Of a DNA stretch of 64,000 nt, positions 34,819-43,165 are shown one piece after another. The stretch is taken from assembly GCF_017355265.1 (NCBI RefSeq), contig NZ_JADIJQ010000004.1:62001-126000 (forward strand). The letters are read 5' to 3'. A program made the position numbers and the translations under genes. The notes below the pieces were generated by a model, which searched no databases, had not been told where the DNA came from, and saw nothing but the letters and a program-made list of their open reading frames with translations. Positions within the stretch are counted from its first letter, which is position 1, and each line of letters opens with the position of its first letter. The stretch is from Tessaracoccus sp. SD287. Lineage in GTDB: Bacteria > Actinomycetota > Actinomycetes > Propionibacteriales > Propionibacteriaceae.

Positions 34819-35602
34819 CTCAGCCGAAGAGTCGGATGTCGTTCCAGTTGGTGCCGGCCTGGCGGGCGGGGCCCCAGGAGCCGGAGCGGTTCTGGTAGCT
34901 GTAGAGGGTGCCGGTCTGGTTGCGTCCGATGAGGTCGGGACGGTTGTCGCCGGTGAGGTCGCCGGGGCTGAACAGGGCGGTGAATCCGGTCCAGCCCTGG
35001 CCGATGACCGCGGCCTGGATGAAGGTGCCGTTCTTGCCGGTGTAGTAGGCGTAGAGGCGTCCGTTGGTGCCCACGGCGATGAGGTCGGCGTAGGGGTCGG
35101 TGGTGGCGTTGAAGGAGCCGACTGAGGCGGTGAGTTCGATGCCTTGCCAGTTCTTGCCGATGAGGGAGGCGCCGATGAAGCCGTTGGCGGTGAGGGTGTA
35201 GCGGTAGAGGTTTCCTTCGGGGCCGATGCCGATGACTTCGGGGGTGCCATCGGCGTTCATGTCGCCGACGACGGTGAGGTTGCGCAGGGCGCCCCAGTTC
35301 TGGCCGACCTTCTTGCCGGCGGTGTAGGAGCCCATGCCCTGGCCGTAGTAGAGGTAGAGGTGTCCGTCGGCGCGTCGTCCGATGAGGTCTTCGCGGTGGT
35401 CGCCGTTGACGTCGGGGGTGTGGGCGAACCAGGTGAACTGGTTCCAGCCTCGTCCGATCTGGAAGCCGTGGCCGATGGTGCCGGGTTGGCGTCCCTTGTA
35501 GAGCATCAGGTCGCCGGTGGTGGTGACGGCCAGGATGTCGGCGGTCTTGTCACCGGTCTGGTCGCCGGGGGTGGCGGTGACCGGTGCCTGCACCGTGAAC
35601 AC
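34819..35602. repeat. 784-bp direct repeat, copy 1
   Basis: Identical base for base to 36619-37402 (offset 1800). It covers the stop codon and the whole FG-GAP part of protein B, and diverges at 35603. Confidence 0.95.
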
Positions 35603-36553
35603 CGTGCTCGCCTGGACCACCCGCGAGCCGCTGCCGTCGCGCAGGTAGGCCGTCGCCGTGACCGACGACGTGACCTGGCTGCCGCGGGGCAGGGCGATGC
35701 TGGGGATCAGCACCACCATGCCCGCGGTGGCCAGGGGCTGGACGTTGTTGACGGGGCACACCGCGACCGAGGTGCCGTCCACCCGGACGTTGGAGGAGTT
35801 CACGTACATCCGGTCGTAGAGGGCTGGGTCGAACTGGAAGGTGATCGGGAAACCGGCCACGGCGCCCGAGCAGTTCTGCCCGTAGTAGGACCCGAGGCCG
35901 GCGGGCATGCCGATCAGGTTGAAGTTCGGTCCCTGCGGGAAGACGATCGGGTAGGTGCCCGGGTCGGCCCCGGACTGGGTCCAGGCCAGCACCACCCGCC
36001 CCTGCCGGGTGAACGAGATGGTGGTGGCGCCAGGAGCGAGCAGCAGGAAATACTGCGCCTCGGGGTCGGCCAGCCACTCGTCGACGATCTGGGAGTAGGT
36101 GCCGGTGCTCGACGCCCCCGGCCAGGTCTGCGGGGCGATCGCGGCACCGGCAGCCGTGTAGCCGGGCAGCGACGGGTCCTCGCTGAACGGGTCAAGTCCG
36201 GTGACCGAGAAGTTGGCGTCCAGGTAGCGGGCGTGGCTCACCACCGCACCCGGTGCCCCGACCAGGCTCAGCGGCCTCAACCCTGACCGGGCCCGGTAGG
36301 CGTTGAGCCGCGCCACCGCCCCGCTCTCCTCCGAGGACGCGGCCGGTCCGACCGACCCGGTGGGTGCCGGGGCGCTCGCCGACTCGCCGGTGACCCGGGC
36401 CCAGACGTCGGTGGGCCGCTCACCGGGTCGCGCCACGCCGTCGGCCTCGTCGGCGCGAGCAGGCGGGACCAGGGCCAGGACCATGGCCGGCGCCAGGACC
36501 ACGACGGTGACCAGTCGGGCCACCTGGGGCGGGCGGGGGGTGCGCTGGGGCAT
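34820..36553 (-). CDS. Secreted CAP-like protein with FG-GAP repeats, B
   Basis: 577 aa from the ATG at 36553 (GGAAG upstream). Signal peptide about 1-34. The CAP-like head has VARLNAYRARSGLRPLSLVGAPGAVVSHARYLDAN, then PGYTAAGAAIAPQTWPGASS. A beta-rich region with NCSG and VAVCPVNN Cys motifs follows, then five FG-GAP repeats ending NDIRLFG. The 3' 784 bp are identical to protein C's, and that block favours CTC for leucine whereas the rest of the gene favours CTG. The heads of B and C are similar but diverged, so the block was probably homogenised by recombination. Confidence 0.75.
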   Translation of the reverse strand: MPQRTPRPPQVARLVTVVVLAPAMVLALVPPARADEADGVARPGERPTDVWARVTGESASAPAPTGSVGPAASSEESGAVARLNAYRARSGLRPLSLVGAPGAVVSHARYLDANFSVTGLDPFSEDPSLPGYTAAGAAIAPQTWPGASSTGTYSQIVDEWLADPEAQYFLLLAPGATTISFTRQGRVVLAWTQSGADPGTYPIVFPQGPNFNLIGMPAGLGSYYGQNCSGAVAGFPITFQFDPALYDRMYVNSSNVRVDGTSVAVCPVNNVQPLATAGMVVLIPSIALPRGSQVTSSVTATAYLRDGSGSRVVQASTVFTVQAPVTATPGDQTGDKTADILAVTTTGDLMLYKGRQPGTIGHGFQIGRGWNQFTWFAHTPDVNGDHREDLIGRRADGHLYLYYGQGMGSYTAGKKVGQNWGALRNLTVVGDMNADGTPEVIGIGPEGNLYRYTLTANGFIGASLIGKNWQGIELTASVGSFNATTDPYADLIAVGTNGRLYAYYTGKNGTFIQAAVIGQGWTGFTALFSPGDLTGDNRPDLIGRNQTGTLYSYQNRSGSWGPARQAGTNWNDIRLFG

Positions 36554-36618
36554 GGCGACTTCCTTCGACCGGCCGCTCTGTGCTGCGGCACCGGGGTTCA
36601 CCCTAACCTGAGGCGGCT

Positions 36619-37402
36619 CTCAGCCGAAGAGTCGGATGTCGTTCCAGTTGGTGCCGGCCTGGCGGGCGGGGCCCCAGGAGCCGGAGCGGTTCTGGTAGCT
36701 GTAGAGGGTGCCGGTCTGGTTGCGTCCGATGAGGTCGGGACGGTTGTCGCCGGTGAGGTCGCCGGGGCTGAACAGGGCGGTGAATCCGGTCCAGCCCTGG
36801 CCGATGACCGCGGCCTGGATGAAGGTGCCGTTCTTGCCGGTGTAGTAGGCGTAGAGGCGTCCGTTGGTGCCCACGGCGATGAGGTCGGCGTAGGGGTCGG
36901 TGGTGGCGTTGAAGGAGCCGACTGAGGCGGTGAGTTCGATGCCTTGCCAGTTCTTGCCGATGAGGGAGGCGCCGATGAAGCCGTTGGCGGTGAGGGTGTA
37001 GCGGTAGAGGTTTCCTTCGGGGCCGATGCCGATGACTTCGGGGGTGCCATCGGCGTTCATGTCGCCGACGACGGTGAGGTTGCGCAGGGCGCCCCAGTTC
37101 TGGCCGACCTTCTTGCCGGCGGTGTAGGAGCCCATGCCCTGGCCGTAGTAGAGGTAGAGGTGTCCGTCGGCGCGTCGTCCGATGAGGTCTTCGCGGTGGT
37201 CGCCGTTGACGTCGGGGGTGTGGGCGAACCAGGTGAACTGGTTCCAGCCTCGTCCGATCTGGAAGCCGTGGCCGATGGTGCCGGGTTGGCGTCCCTTGTA
37301 GAGCATCAGGTCGCCGGTGGTGGTGACGGCCAGGATGTCGGCGGTCTTGTCACCGGTCTGGTCGCCGGGGGTGGCGGTGACCGGTGCCTGCACCGTGAAC
37401 AC
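36619..37402. repeat. 784-bp direct repeat, copy 2
   Basis: Second copy, inside the gene for protein C. No transposase or terminal inverted repeat is present, so gene conversion or recent duplication is the likely cause. Confidence 0.95.
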
Positions 37403-38347
37403 GGTGCTCGCCTGGACGGCCACCGTCTCGGAGACGTTGCGGTCGTACCAGGCGGTGCCCTCGAAGGACGCGGAGACATGCGCGCCCTGCGGCAGCGCGA
37501 TCGTGGGGACCAGCACCACCTGCCCGGGGGTGCCGAGCGTTCCCGCGTTGTTGAGCGGGCAGACGGCGATGGGGGCACCGTCCACCCGGACGTCGACCCG
37601 GTCGACCCAGACGGCGTCGTAGACGGCCGGGTCGAACTGGAAGCTGATCGGGAACCCGCCGGTGGGCACGTCACAGTCCTGCGCGTAGTAGTCGACCAGG
37701 TAGTCCGGCATGGTGGTCAGGGGAAAGTTCGGCCCCTGCGGGAAGACGATCGGGTAGGTGACCGCGTCGACGGCACCCTTCTGGAACCAGGCCAGCACGA
37801 CCTGCTCATGGCGGGTGAAGGCGATGGTGCTGGTGGCCGGGTCGAGCAAGTCGAAGTACTGTGCCTCGGGGTCGGCCAGCCACTGGTCGATGATCTGGGA
37901 GTAGCTGCCGATGCTCGAGGCCGCCGGCCAGGTCTGCGGGGCGATCGCCGCGCCGGCCTCGGTGTAGCCGGGCAGCGCCGGGTCCTCGGTGAACAGGTCG
38001 AGGCTGGGCTCAGACAGGTTCATGTTGATGTACTTGGCGTGGTTCACCACGGCGCCCGGCACCCCGACCAGTCGGACGGGGCCCAGGCCGGCGCGGGTGC
38101 GGTAGCTGTTCAGTCGGGCCACGGCACCGGTCTCCTCCGACGAGGCGGCCGAGTCCAGGGGACGCGTCGTGCTCTGCGCGTCGCTGGTGGACACCGCGGC
38201 GCTGAGCCGTGCGGTGAGGGTGGCCGGCTTCTGGCCGGGTCGTCCCGTGGGGTCGGTGTCGTCAGCCGAAGCGGTGGGGTGCAGGGTGGCGGTCATGGCG
38301 AGGGCCAGGCCGATTCCGGTCACGAGCCGGAACAGACGTCGAGTCAT
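36620..38347 (-). CDS. Secreted CAP-like protein with FG-GAP repeats, C
   Basis: 575 aa from the ATG at 38347 (AAGGA upstream). Signal peptide about 1-28 (RLFRLVTGIGLALAMTATLHPTASA). CAP-like head with VARLNSYRTRAGLGPVRLVGVPGAVVNHAKYI, then beta-rich region with DCDVPTGG and IAVCPLNN. The five FG-GAP repeats are identical in protein sequence to those of B. Divergent from the ketoacid dehydrogenase operon, so the 213-bp gap at 38348-38561 holds both promoters. Activity unknown. Confidence 0.75.
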   Translation of the reverse strand: MTRRLFRLVTGIGLALAMTATLHPTASADDTDPTGRPGQKPATLTARLSAAVSTSDAQSTTRPLDSAASSEETGAVARLNSYRTRAGLGPVRLVGVPGAVVNHAKYINMNLSEPSLDLFTEDPALPGYTEAGAAIAPQTWPAASSIGSYSQIIDQWLADPEAQYFDLLDPATSTIAFTRHEQVVLAWFQKGAVDAVTYPIVFPQGPNFPLTTMPDYLVDYYAQDCDVPTGGFPISFQFDPAVYDAVWVDRVDVRVDGAPIAVCPLNNAGTLGTPGQVVLVPTIALPQGAHVSASFEGTAWYDRNVSETVAVQASTVFTVQAPVTATPGDQTGDKTADILAVTTTGDLMLYKGRQPGTIGHGFQIGRGWNQFTWFAHTPDVNGDHREDLIGRRADGHLYLYYGQGMGSYTAGKKVGQNWGALRNLTVVGDMNADGTPEVIGIGPEGNLYRYTLTANGFIGASLIGKNWQGIELTASVGSFNATTDPYADLIAVGTNGRLYAYYTGKNGTFIQAAVIGQGWTGFTALFSPGDLTGDNRPDLIGRNQTGTLYSYQNRSGSWGPARQAGTNWNDIRLFG

Positions 38348-38484
38348 GTCTAGTCCTTGAGCAGGGCCGCGTCGGTGCGGTTGGCATGACAGTACTGGAC
38401 ACCAGATGTGTTGTCGCCCGAGGGGCGCCGGGACGCAGGGCGCGCGGGCATGGGAGGAATCACCAAGCTCGGCGGGGCGGCACG

Positions 38485-38497
38485 GTGGGATTCCCAC
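38485..38497. promoter_or_regulatory. 13-bp palindrome upstream of the dehydrogenase operon
   Basis: GTGGGATTCCCAC is a perfect odd palindrome. The imperfect CGTGGCATTCCACG at 38535-38548 resembles it, suggesting paired sites for one regulator. Confidence 0.45.
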
Positions 38498-38515
38498 AAC
38501 GTGGCCGAAAACGAA

Positions 38516-38531
38516 CCTACGCTAGCGTAGG
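38516..38531. promoter_or_regulatory. 16-bp perfect palindrome, probable operator
   Basis: CCTACGCTAGCGTAGG lies 30 nt before the E1alpha start, between two GTGG-ATTCC-type palindromes. Likely repressor site for the operon; no regulator gene is adjacent. Confidence 0.6.
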
Positions 38532-38561
38532 AAACGTGGCATTCCACGGGAGGATCAACGA

Positions 38562-39713
38562 ATGAGTGCACTGGTCGGGGTCACTGACCCCGAAGCACGG
38601 ATGCGATCACGCGACCCGCAGGACATGGTCCAACTGCTCACCCCCGAGGGGGTGCGCGTGGACCACCCGGACTTTGCCTGGGACGGGGACGCAGCTCAAC
38701 TGCGCGGCATGCTGCGCGGCATGATGCAGGCACGGCGTTTCGACGCGGAGGGCACCGCCCTGCAGCGTCACGGCGAGCTCGGCCTGTGGCCCCCGCTGCT
38801 CGGGCAGGAGGCCGCCCAGGTGGGTGCCGCCGCCGCGCTGGCCGGTCAGGACTTCGTCTTCCCCAGCTATCGGGAGCACGCCGTGGCACTGGCCATGGGA
38901 GTGCCGGTGGCCGAGATGCTCAAGTTGTGGCGGGGCACCGGTCAGGGCGACTGGGACCCGCAGACCTTCCGCTTCCAGCTGTACACGCTGGTCATTGGCT
39001 CGCAGACCTTGCATGCGACCGGCTACGCCATGGGCCTGCAGCTCGACGGGATGGTCGGCAACCCCGAGCCGGACCGCAACGCCGCCGTCCTGGCCTTCCA
39101 CGGCGACGGGGCGTCGAGCCAGGGCGACGTGAACGAGGCCTATGTCTTTGCCGCCTCGTACAACGCGCCCGTGGTCTTCTTCTGCCAGAACAACCAGTGG
39201 GCGATCAGCGAGCCCACCGACCGCCAGACCCGAATCCCGTTGTACCAGCGTGCCCGCGGCTTCGGGTTCCCCGGCATCCGCGTCGACGGCAACGACGCAC
39301 TCGCCGTCCATGCCGTCACCCAGTGGGCCATGCAGCGTGCCCGTGAAGGACAGGGCCCGGCCTTCATCGAGGCCTTCACCTACCGCCGCGGCGCGCACAC
39401 CACCTCCGACGACCCCACCAAGTACCGTCTGGCAGAGGAGGACGAGCACTGGAAGGGACGCGACCCGATCGAACGGGTCACCATCTACCTGCGCTCCATC
39501 GACGAACTGGACGACGCCTGGCTGGACGAGCTCGACCAGCAGCTCGACGATTTCGGTGCCGACGTCCGCAAGGCCTGCCACGATCTGGAGGTGCGTCCCA
39601 TGGAGGTCATCTTCGACCACGTGCACGCCGAGCCCACCGCCGAACTCCGCGCCCAGCGCGAGGAGTACCTGGCCTGGGTCGACTCCTTCGGTCCCCGGGG
39701 TGAGGACGCCTGA
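38562..39713 (+). CDS. 2-oxoacid dehydrogenase E1 component, alpha subunit
   Basis: 383 aa with GGGAGGA before the ATG. The thiamine diphosphate motif is GDGASSQGDVNEAYVFAASYNAPVVFFCQNN (GDG...NN). The phosphorylation-loop-like region YRRGAHTTSDDPTKYR is typical of E1alpha of pyruvate or branched-chain 2-oxoacid dehydrogenases. With the beta subunit it decarboxylates the 2-oxoacid and passes the acyl group to lipoyl-E2. Mycobacterial homologues were called PdhA and later assigned to branched-chain substrates, so BkdA is equally possible. First gene of an operon with one-base overlaps. Confidence 0.88.
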   Translation: MSALVGVTDPEARMRSRDPQDMVQLLTPEGVRVDHPDFAWDGDAAQLRGMLRGMMQARRFDAEGTALQRHGELGLWPPLLGQEAAQVGAAAALAGQDFVFPSYREHAVALAMGVPVAEMLKLWRGTGQGDWDPQTFRFQLYTLVIGSQTLHATGYAMGLQLDGMVGNPEPDRNAAVLAFHGDGASSQGDVNEAYVFAASYNAPVVFFCQNNQWAISEPTDRQTRIPLYQRARGFGFPGIRVDGNDALAVHAVTQWAMQRAREGQGPAFIEAFTYRRGAHTTSDDPTKYRLAEEDEHWKGRDPIERVTIYLRSIDELDDAWLDELDQQLDDFGADVRKACHDLEVRPMEVIFDHVHAEPTAELRAQREEYLAWVDSFGPRGEDA

Positions 39714-40705
39714 TGAGCAGCCAGCAGCCGACCACGATGACCCTGGGCAAGGCCCTCAATGCGGGTCTGCGCCGAGCCCTGGAGGCCGACCCCAAGGTGT
39801 TGCTCGCCGGCCAGGACATCGGCAAGCTCGGCGGAGTCTTCCGGATCACCGAGGGCCTGCAGAAGGACTTCGGCGAGGACCGCGTCATTGACTCCCCACT
39901 GGCGGAGTCCGGCATCGTCGGCACCGCCATTGGGCTGGCCATGCGCGGCTACCGTCCGGTCGTCGAGATCCAGTTCGACGGTTTCGTCTACCCCGCCTAC
40001 GACCAGATCGTCACCCAGTTGGCGAAGATGCACTTCCGCAGTTCGGGACGCATCTCCATGCCGGTGGTCATCCGGATCCCCTATGGCGGTGGCATTGGCG
40101 CCATCGAGCACCACTCCGAGTCGCCCGAGGCCTACTTTGCGCACACGCCCGGGCTCAAGGTGGTCACCGCCTCGAACCCCGGCGATGCGTACTGGATGAT
40201 CCAGCAGGCGATCGCGTCCGACGACCCCGTCATCTTCCTGGAGCCCAAGCGGCGCTACCACGAGAAGGGTGAGGTCAGCGAGCACGAGGCTGAGCCGTGG
40301 CCGCTGCACCAGGCACGGGTGGCGCGCCGCGGCACCGATGTCACCCTGCTCAGCTACGGCCCCCAGGTGAAGACCTGCCTGGAGGCCGCCGCGATCGCCG
40401 AGGAGGAGGGTCGCTCGATCGAGGTCGTCGACCTGCGCACCCTCTCGCCGATCGACATGGTGACCATCGTCGACTCCGTCAAGCGCACCCGCCGCGCGAT
40501 CGTTGTCCACGAGGCCCACCGCAACCTCGGTCTGGGCGCGGAACTGTCCGCCCGCCTGGGCGAGGAACTGTTCTACGTGATGGAGTCGCCCGTGCTGCGG
40601 GTGACCGGCTACGACACCCCCTACCCGTTCAGTCGGGTCGAGGAGGACTGGCTGCCGGGCGTGGACCGAATCCTGGACGCCGTCGACGAGTCAATGGGGT
40701 ACTGA
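39713..40705 (+). CDS. 2-oxoacid dehydrogenase E1 component, beta subunit
   Basis: 330 aa. The start overlaps the alpha stop by one base. Transketolase-type pyrimidine-binding segment (MTLGKALNAGLRRALEADPKVLLAGQDIGKLGGVFRIT) and the C-terminal domain (VTLLSYGPQVKTCLEAA, EVVDLRTLSPIDMVTI) are complete. It forms the alpha2beta2 E1 heterotetramer with the upstream product; the Glu in the AESGIVG loop activates thiamine diphosphate. The next start again overlaps the stop by one base. Confidence 0.9.
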   Translation: MSSQQPTTMTLGKALNAGLRRALEADPKVLLAGQDIGKLGGVFRITEGLQKDFGEDRVIDSPLAESGIVGTAIGLAMRGYRPVVEIQFDGFVYPAYDQIVTQLAKMHFRSSGRISMPVVIRIPYGGGIGAIEHHSESPEAYFAHTPGLKVVTASNPGDAYWMIQQAIASDDPVIFLEPKRRYHEKGEVSEHEAEPWPLHQARVARRGTDVTLLSYGPQVKTCLEAAAIAEEEGRSIEVVDLRTLSPIDMVTIVDSVKRTRRAIVVHEAHRNLGLGAELSARLGEELFYVMESPVLRVTGYDTPYPFSRVEEDWLPGVDRILDAVDESMGY

Positions 40706-42237
40706 TGAAGACATTCAACCTGCCCGACCCCGGCGAGGGCCTGGTCGAGGCCGAGATCGTCGCCTGGCATGTCGGCGTCGGTGACGAGGTGACCGTCAAC
40801 GACATCGTGCTCGAGATCGAGACCAGCAAGTCGATCGTCGAACTGCCGATCCCCTGGTCGGGACGCGTCGACCAGATCCTGGTGCCCGTCGGCCAGGTCG
40901 TGGCCATCGGCACCCCGGTCATCGTCATCGATGACGGCAGCGACGCTGCTGCCGGTCCCGTGGGCACTGCTGACGCTGCGTCAGCAGAACCCGAGGCGCC
41001 CGAGGCCATGCTGGTCGGCTACGGGCCCAAGCCGTCAACCGGACGCCGGCGACGCGGGGGCCGCGACGCCTCCAGCCAGACCGCCGCCCAGGCCCTGGCC
41101 GACTCCTTCGTGCAGGCCGAACCGTCGCGCCGTCCCGATGACATCCACGAGCCGCACCCGGTCGTGGCCCAGGCGCAGGGTGAGCCGCTGCCGGGGCCCG
41201 GCGAGCCGGTCCGCAGCCACGAGATGGTGCTCTTCGGGGCCGCAAACACCGCCCGCGCGAAGCCACCGGTGCGCAAGCTGGCCAAGATGCTGGGTGTTGA
41301 CCTGGACGAGGTCGCCGGCACCGGACCGAACCACACCATCACCCGGGCCGACGTCGAGGCCGCCGCCGCGATGGCCTCACTCGCGTCGCGAGCCCGGGTG
41401 ACCGGGCCCGGCACCGAGCCGAACTTCGGGGCATCCGGCTTCGAGTCCGACTCCCCGGGCGCCTACGCCGACGCCGGCCAGGGGTCGAGCTTCGTCTCGG
41501 ACCCGCCGCAGGGGCGCTACCAGTCCACGGGGGAGCGCCGCACCCCGATCCGCGGGGTGCGCAAGGTGACCGCCGAGGCGATGGTGAACTCGGTCAACAC
41601 CCATGTCCACGTCACCGAGTGGGTCACCATCGACGTGACCGCCACCATGGAGATGGTCGAGCGGTTGCGCAGCCGCCGCGAGTTCGCGAACCTGCGGGTC
41701 AGCCCGCTGCTGATGTACGCCAAGGCGGTCTGCCTGGCAATGGCGAACAACCCCGACATCAACGCCTCGTGGGACGAACAGAACCAGGAGATCGTCCAGC
41801 ACGGCGAACTGAACCTCGGCATCGCCGCGGCCACCCCCCGGGGACTGATGGTGCCCAACATCAAGGGCGCCCAGCGGATGAGCATGCTGGACCTGTGCCG
41901 GGCCATCAACTCCATGGTCCAGGTGGCCAAGGAGGGCAGGCTGCAGCCCGCCGACTACCACGGCGGCACCTTCACCATCACCAATGTCGGCGTCTTCGGG
42001 GTCGAGTCGGGCACCCCCATCATCAACGGCAACGAGTCGGCCATCCTGTGCATGGGATCGATCGACCGCAAGCCGTGGGTCGTCGGTGTGGGCGCCGAGG
42101 AACGAATCGAGCCGCGCTGGGTGACCACCGTCTCGATCAGCTTCGACCACCGCCTGATCGACGGCGAGCAGGGGTCGCGCTTCCTGCGGGAGGTGGCCTC
42201 CCTGCTGGAGGACCCGGAACTGGCCATGCTGTACTGA
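40705..42237 (+). CDS. Dihydrolipoamide acyltransferase (E2)
   Basis: 510 aa from the ATG at 40705. One lipoyl domain (1-75) with the lipoylated Lys in ETSKSIVE, a long Ala/Pro-rich linker, a peripheral subunit-binding domain (about 190-225: VRKLAKMLGVDLDEVAGTGPNHTITRADVE) and the catalytic domain (about 275-510) with the active-site SFDHRLIDGEQGSRF. It accepts the acyl group from E1 and transfers it to CoA. No E3 (lpd) gene follows; E3 must be encoded elsewhere. Confidence 0.92.
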   Translation: MKTFNLPDPGEGLVEAEIVAWHVGVGDEVTVNDIVLEIETSKSIVELPIPWSGRVDQILVPVGQVVAIGTPVIVIDDGSDAAAGPVGTADAASAEPEAPEAMLVGYGPKPSTGRRRRGGRDASSQTAAQALADSFVQAEPSRRPDDIHEPHPVVAQAQGEPLPGPGEPVRSHEMVLFGAANTARAKPPVRKLAKMLGVDLDEVAGTGPNHTITRADVEAAAAMASLASRARVTGPGTEPNFGASGFESDSPGAYADAGQGSSFVSDPPQGRYQSTGERRTPIRGVRKVTAEAMVNSVNTHVHVTEWVTIDVTATMEMVERLRSRREFANLRVSPLLMYAKAVCLAMANNPDINASWDEQNQEIVQHGELNLGIAAATPRGLMVPNIKGAQRMSMLDLCRAINSMVQVAKEGRLQPADYHGGTFTITNVGVFGVESGTPIINGNESAILCMGSIDRKPWVVGVGAEERIEPRWVTTVSISFDHRLIDGEQGSRFLREVASLLEDPELAMLY

Positions 42238-42241
42238 GCCC

Positions 42242-43165
42242 ATGAGTGTGGCCTCCCCCCTGAGCAGTGAGCCGGTTCCCGTCCTCGAGGTCGGCGGCAC
42301 CCATGTCACCACCGCGTGGGCCAGCGAGTCCGGTGAGGTCGAGGTCGTCGACCGCATCGACCTCGACAGTTCGGGCAGTGCCCCGCAGCTGGTCTCGGTC
42401 CTGGTCGAGGCCGGGCGCGGCCTGTTGGCCCCCGACGGTGCCGCGTGGGGAGCGGCGGTGCCCGGACCCTTCGACTACGACGCCGGCATTGGCGACTACA
42501 CCGGCGTCGAGAAGTTCCAGTCGCTGCGCGGGGTCGACCTGGGTGATGCCCTGCGCCGGGGACTCGGTGCCGCACAGGTGCATTTCATCAATGACGCCGA
42601 CGCCTTTGGCGTGGGGGAGTGGATGACCGGGGCCCTGGTGGGCATGGGACGCGGGGTGGCGATGACCCTGGGCACGGGCATCGGCTCGGCGTTCATTGCC
42701 GATGGCCTGCCGGTGGTCACCGGCGACGAGGTGCCTCATCTGGGCGAGGTCCACACGATCACCCTGGACGGGGTGCCGCTGGAGCAGATCGTCTCGCGGG
42801 CAGCGATCCGCAGGAGCTACCGCGACCTGACCGGCGAGTGGCTCGACGTCAAGCAGATCGCCGAACGGGCCTACGCCGTGGAACCGGCGGCGCTTGAGGT
42901 CTTCGACGAGGCCTTCGCGGCCCTGGCCCAGGCCATGATCCCGGTGCTGCACCGTTTCCGGGCCGAGGCGCTCGTGATCGGGGGGTCCATCGCCCAGTCG
43001 CGGGAACTGGTCAGCCAGTACCTGACCGGGCGGCTGCTGCAGGCCGGGCCCGGTGGCTCGGCGCTGCCAGTCGCGATCGCCCCCGACCCCATGCGCAGCG
43101 CCCTGGTCGGGGTGGCGCACTGGGTGAACGCCCGCCAGGCCGGACGGGGCGGTTACTCGGCGTAG
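42242..43165 (+). CDS. ROK-family kinase-like protein
   Basis: 307 aa, 4 nt after E2. Phosphate-binding VLEVGGTHV at the N-terminus, catalytic Asp in HFINDADAFGVGEW and the LGTGIGSAF phosphate loop define the ROK (glucokinase/repressor) family. The usual zinc-binding CxCGxxGCxE segment is replaced by a Cys-free stretch (GVPLEQIVSRAAIR), which is unusual. Probable sugar kinase; why it rides on the dehydrogenase operon is unclear. It overlaps the converging alanine racemase stop by 13 bp. Confidence 0.75.
   Translation: MSVASPLSSEPVPVLEVGGTHVTTAWASESGEVEVVDRIDLDSSGSAPQLVSVLVEAGRGLLAPDGAAWGAAVPGPFDYDAGIGDYTGVEKFQSLRGVDLGDALRRGLGAAQVHFINDADAFGVGEWMTGALVGMGRGVAMTLGTGIGSAFIADGLPVVTGDEVPHLGEVHTITLDGVPLEQIVSRAAIRRSYRDLTGEWLDVKQIAERAYAVEPAALEVFDEAFAALAQAMIPVLHRFRAEALVIGGSIAQSRELVSQYLTGRLLQAGPGGSALPVAIAPDPMRSALVGVAHWVNARQAGRGGYSA

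Noticed and set aside
32732-35250. 745-codon start for the FG-GAP protein A gene, reaching upstream to 35250
   Set aside because: The extension is antisense-like, Pro/Ser/Thr-rich frame over the neighbouring gene; the GTG at 34731 has GAGGAGG and begins a signal peptide.
34819-37402. Insertion sequence pair
   Set aside because: The repeated blocks are coding FG-GAP sequence with no transposase, terminal inverted repeats or target duplications.
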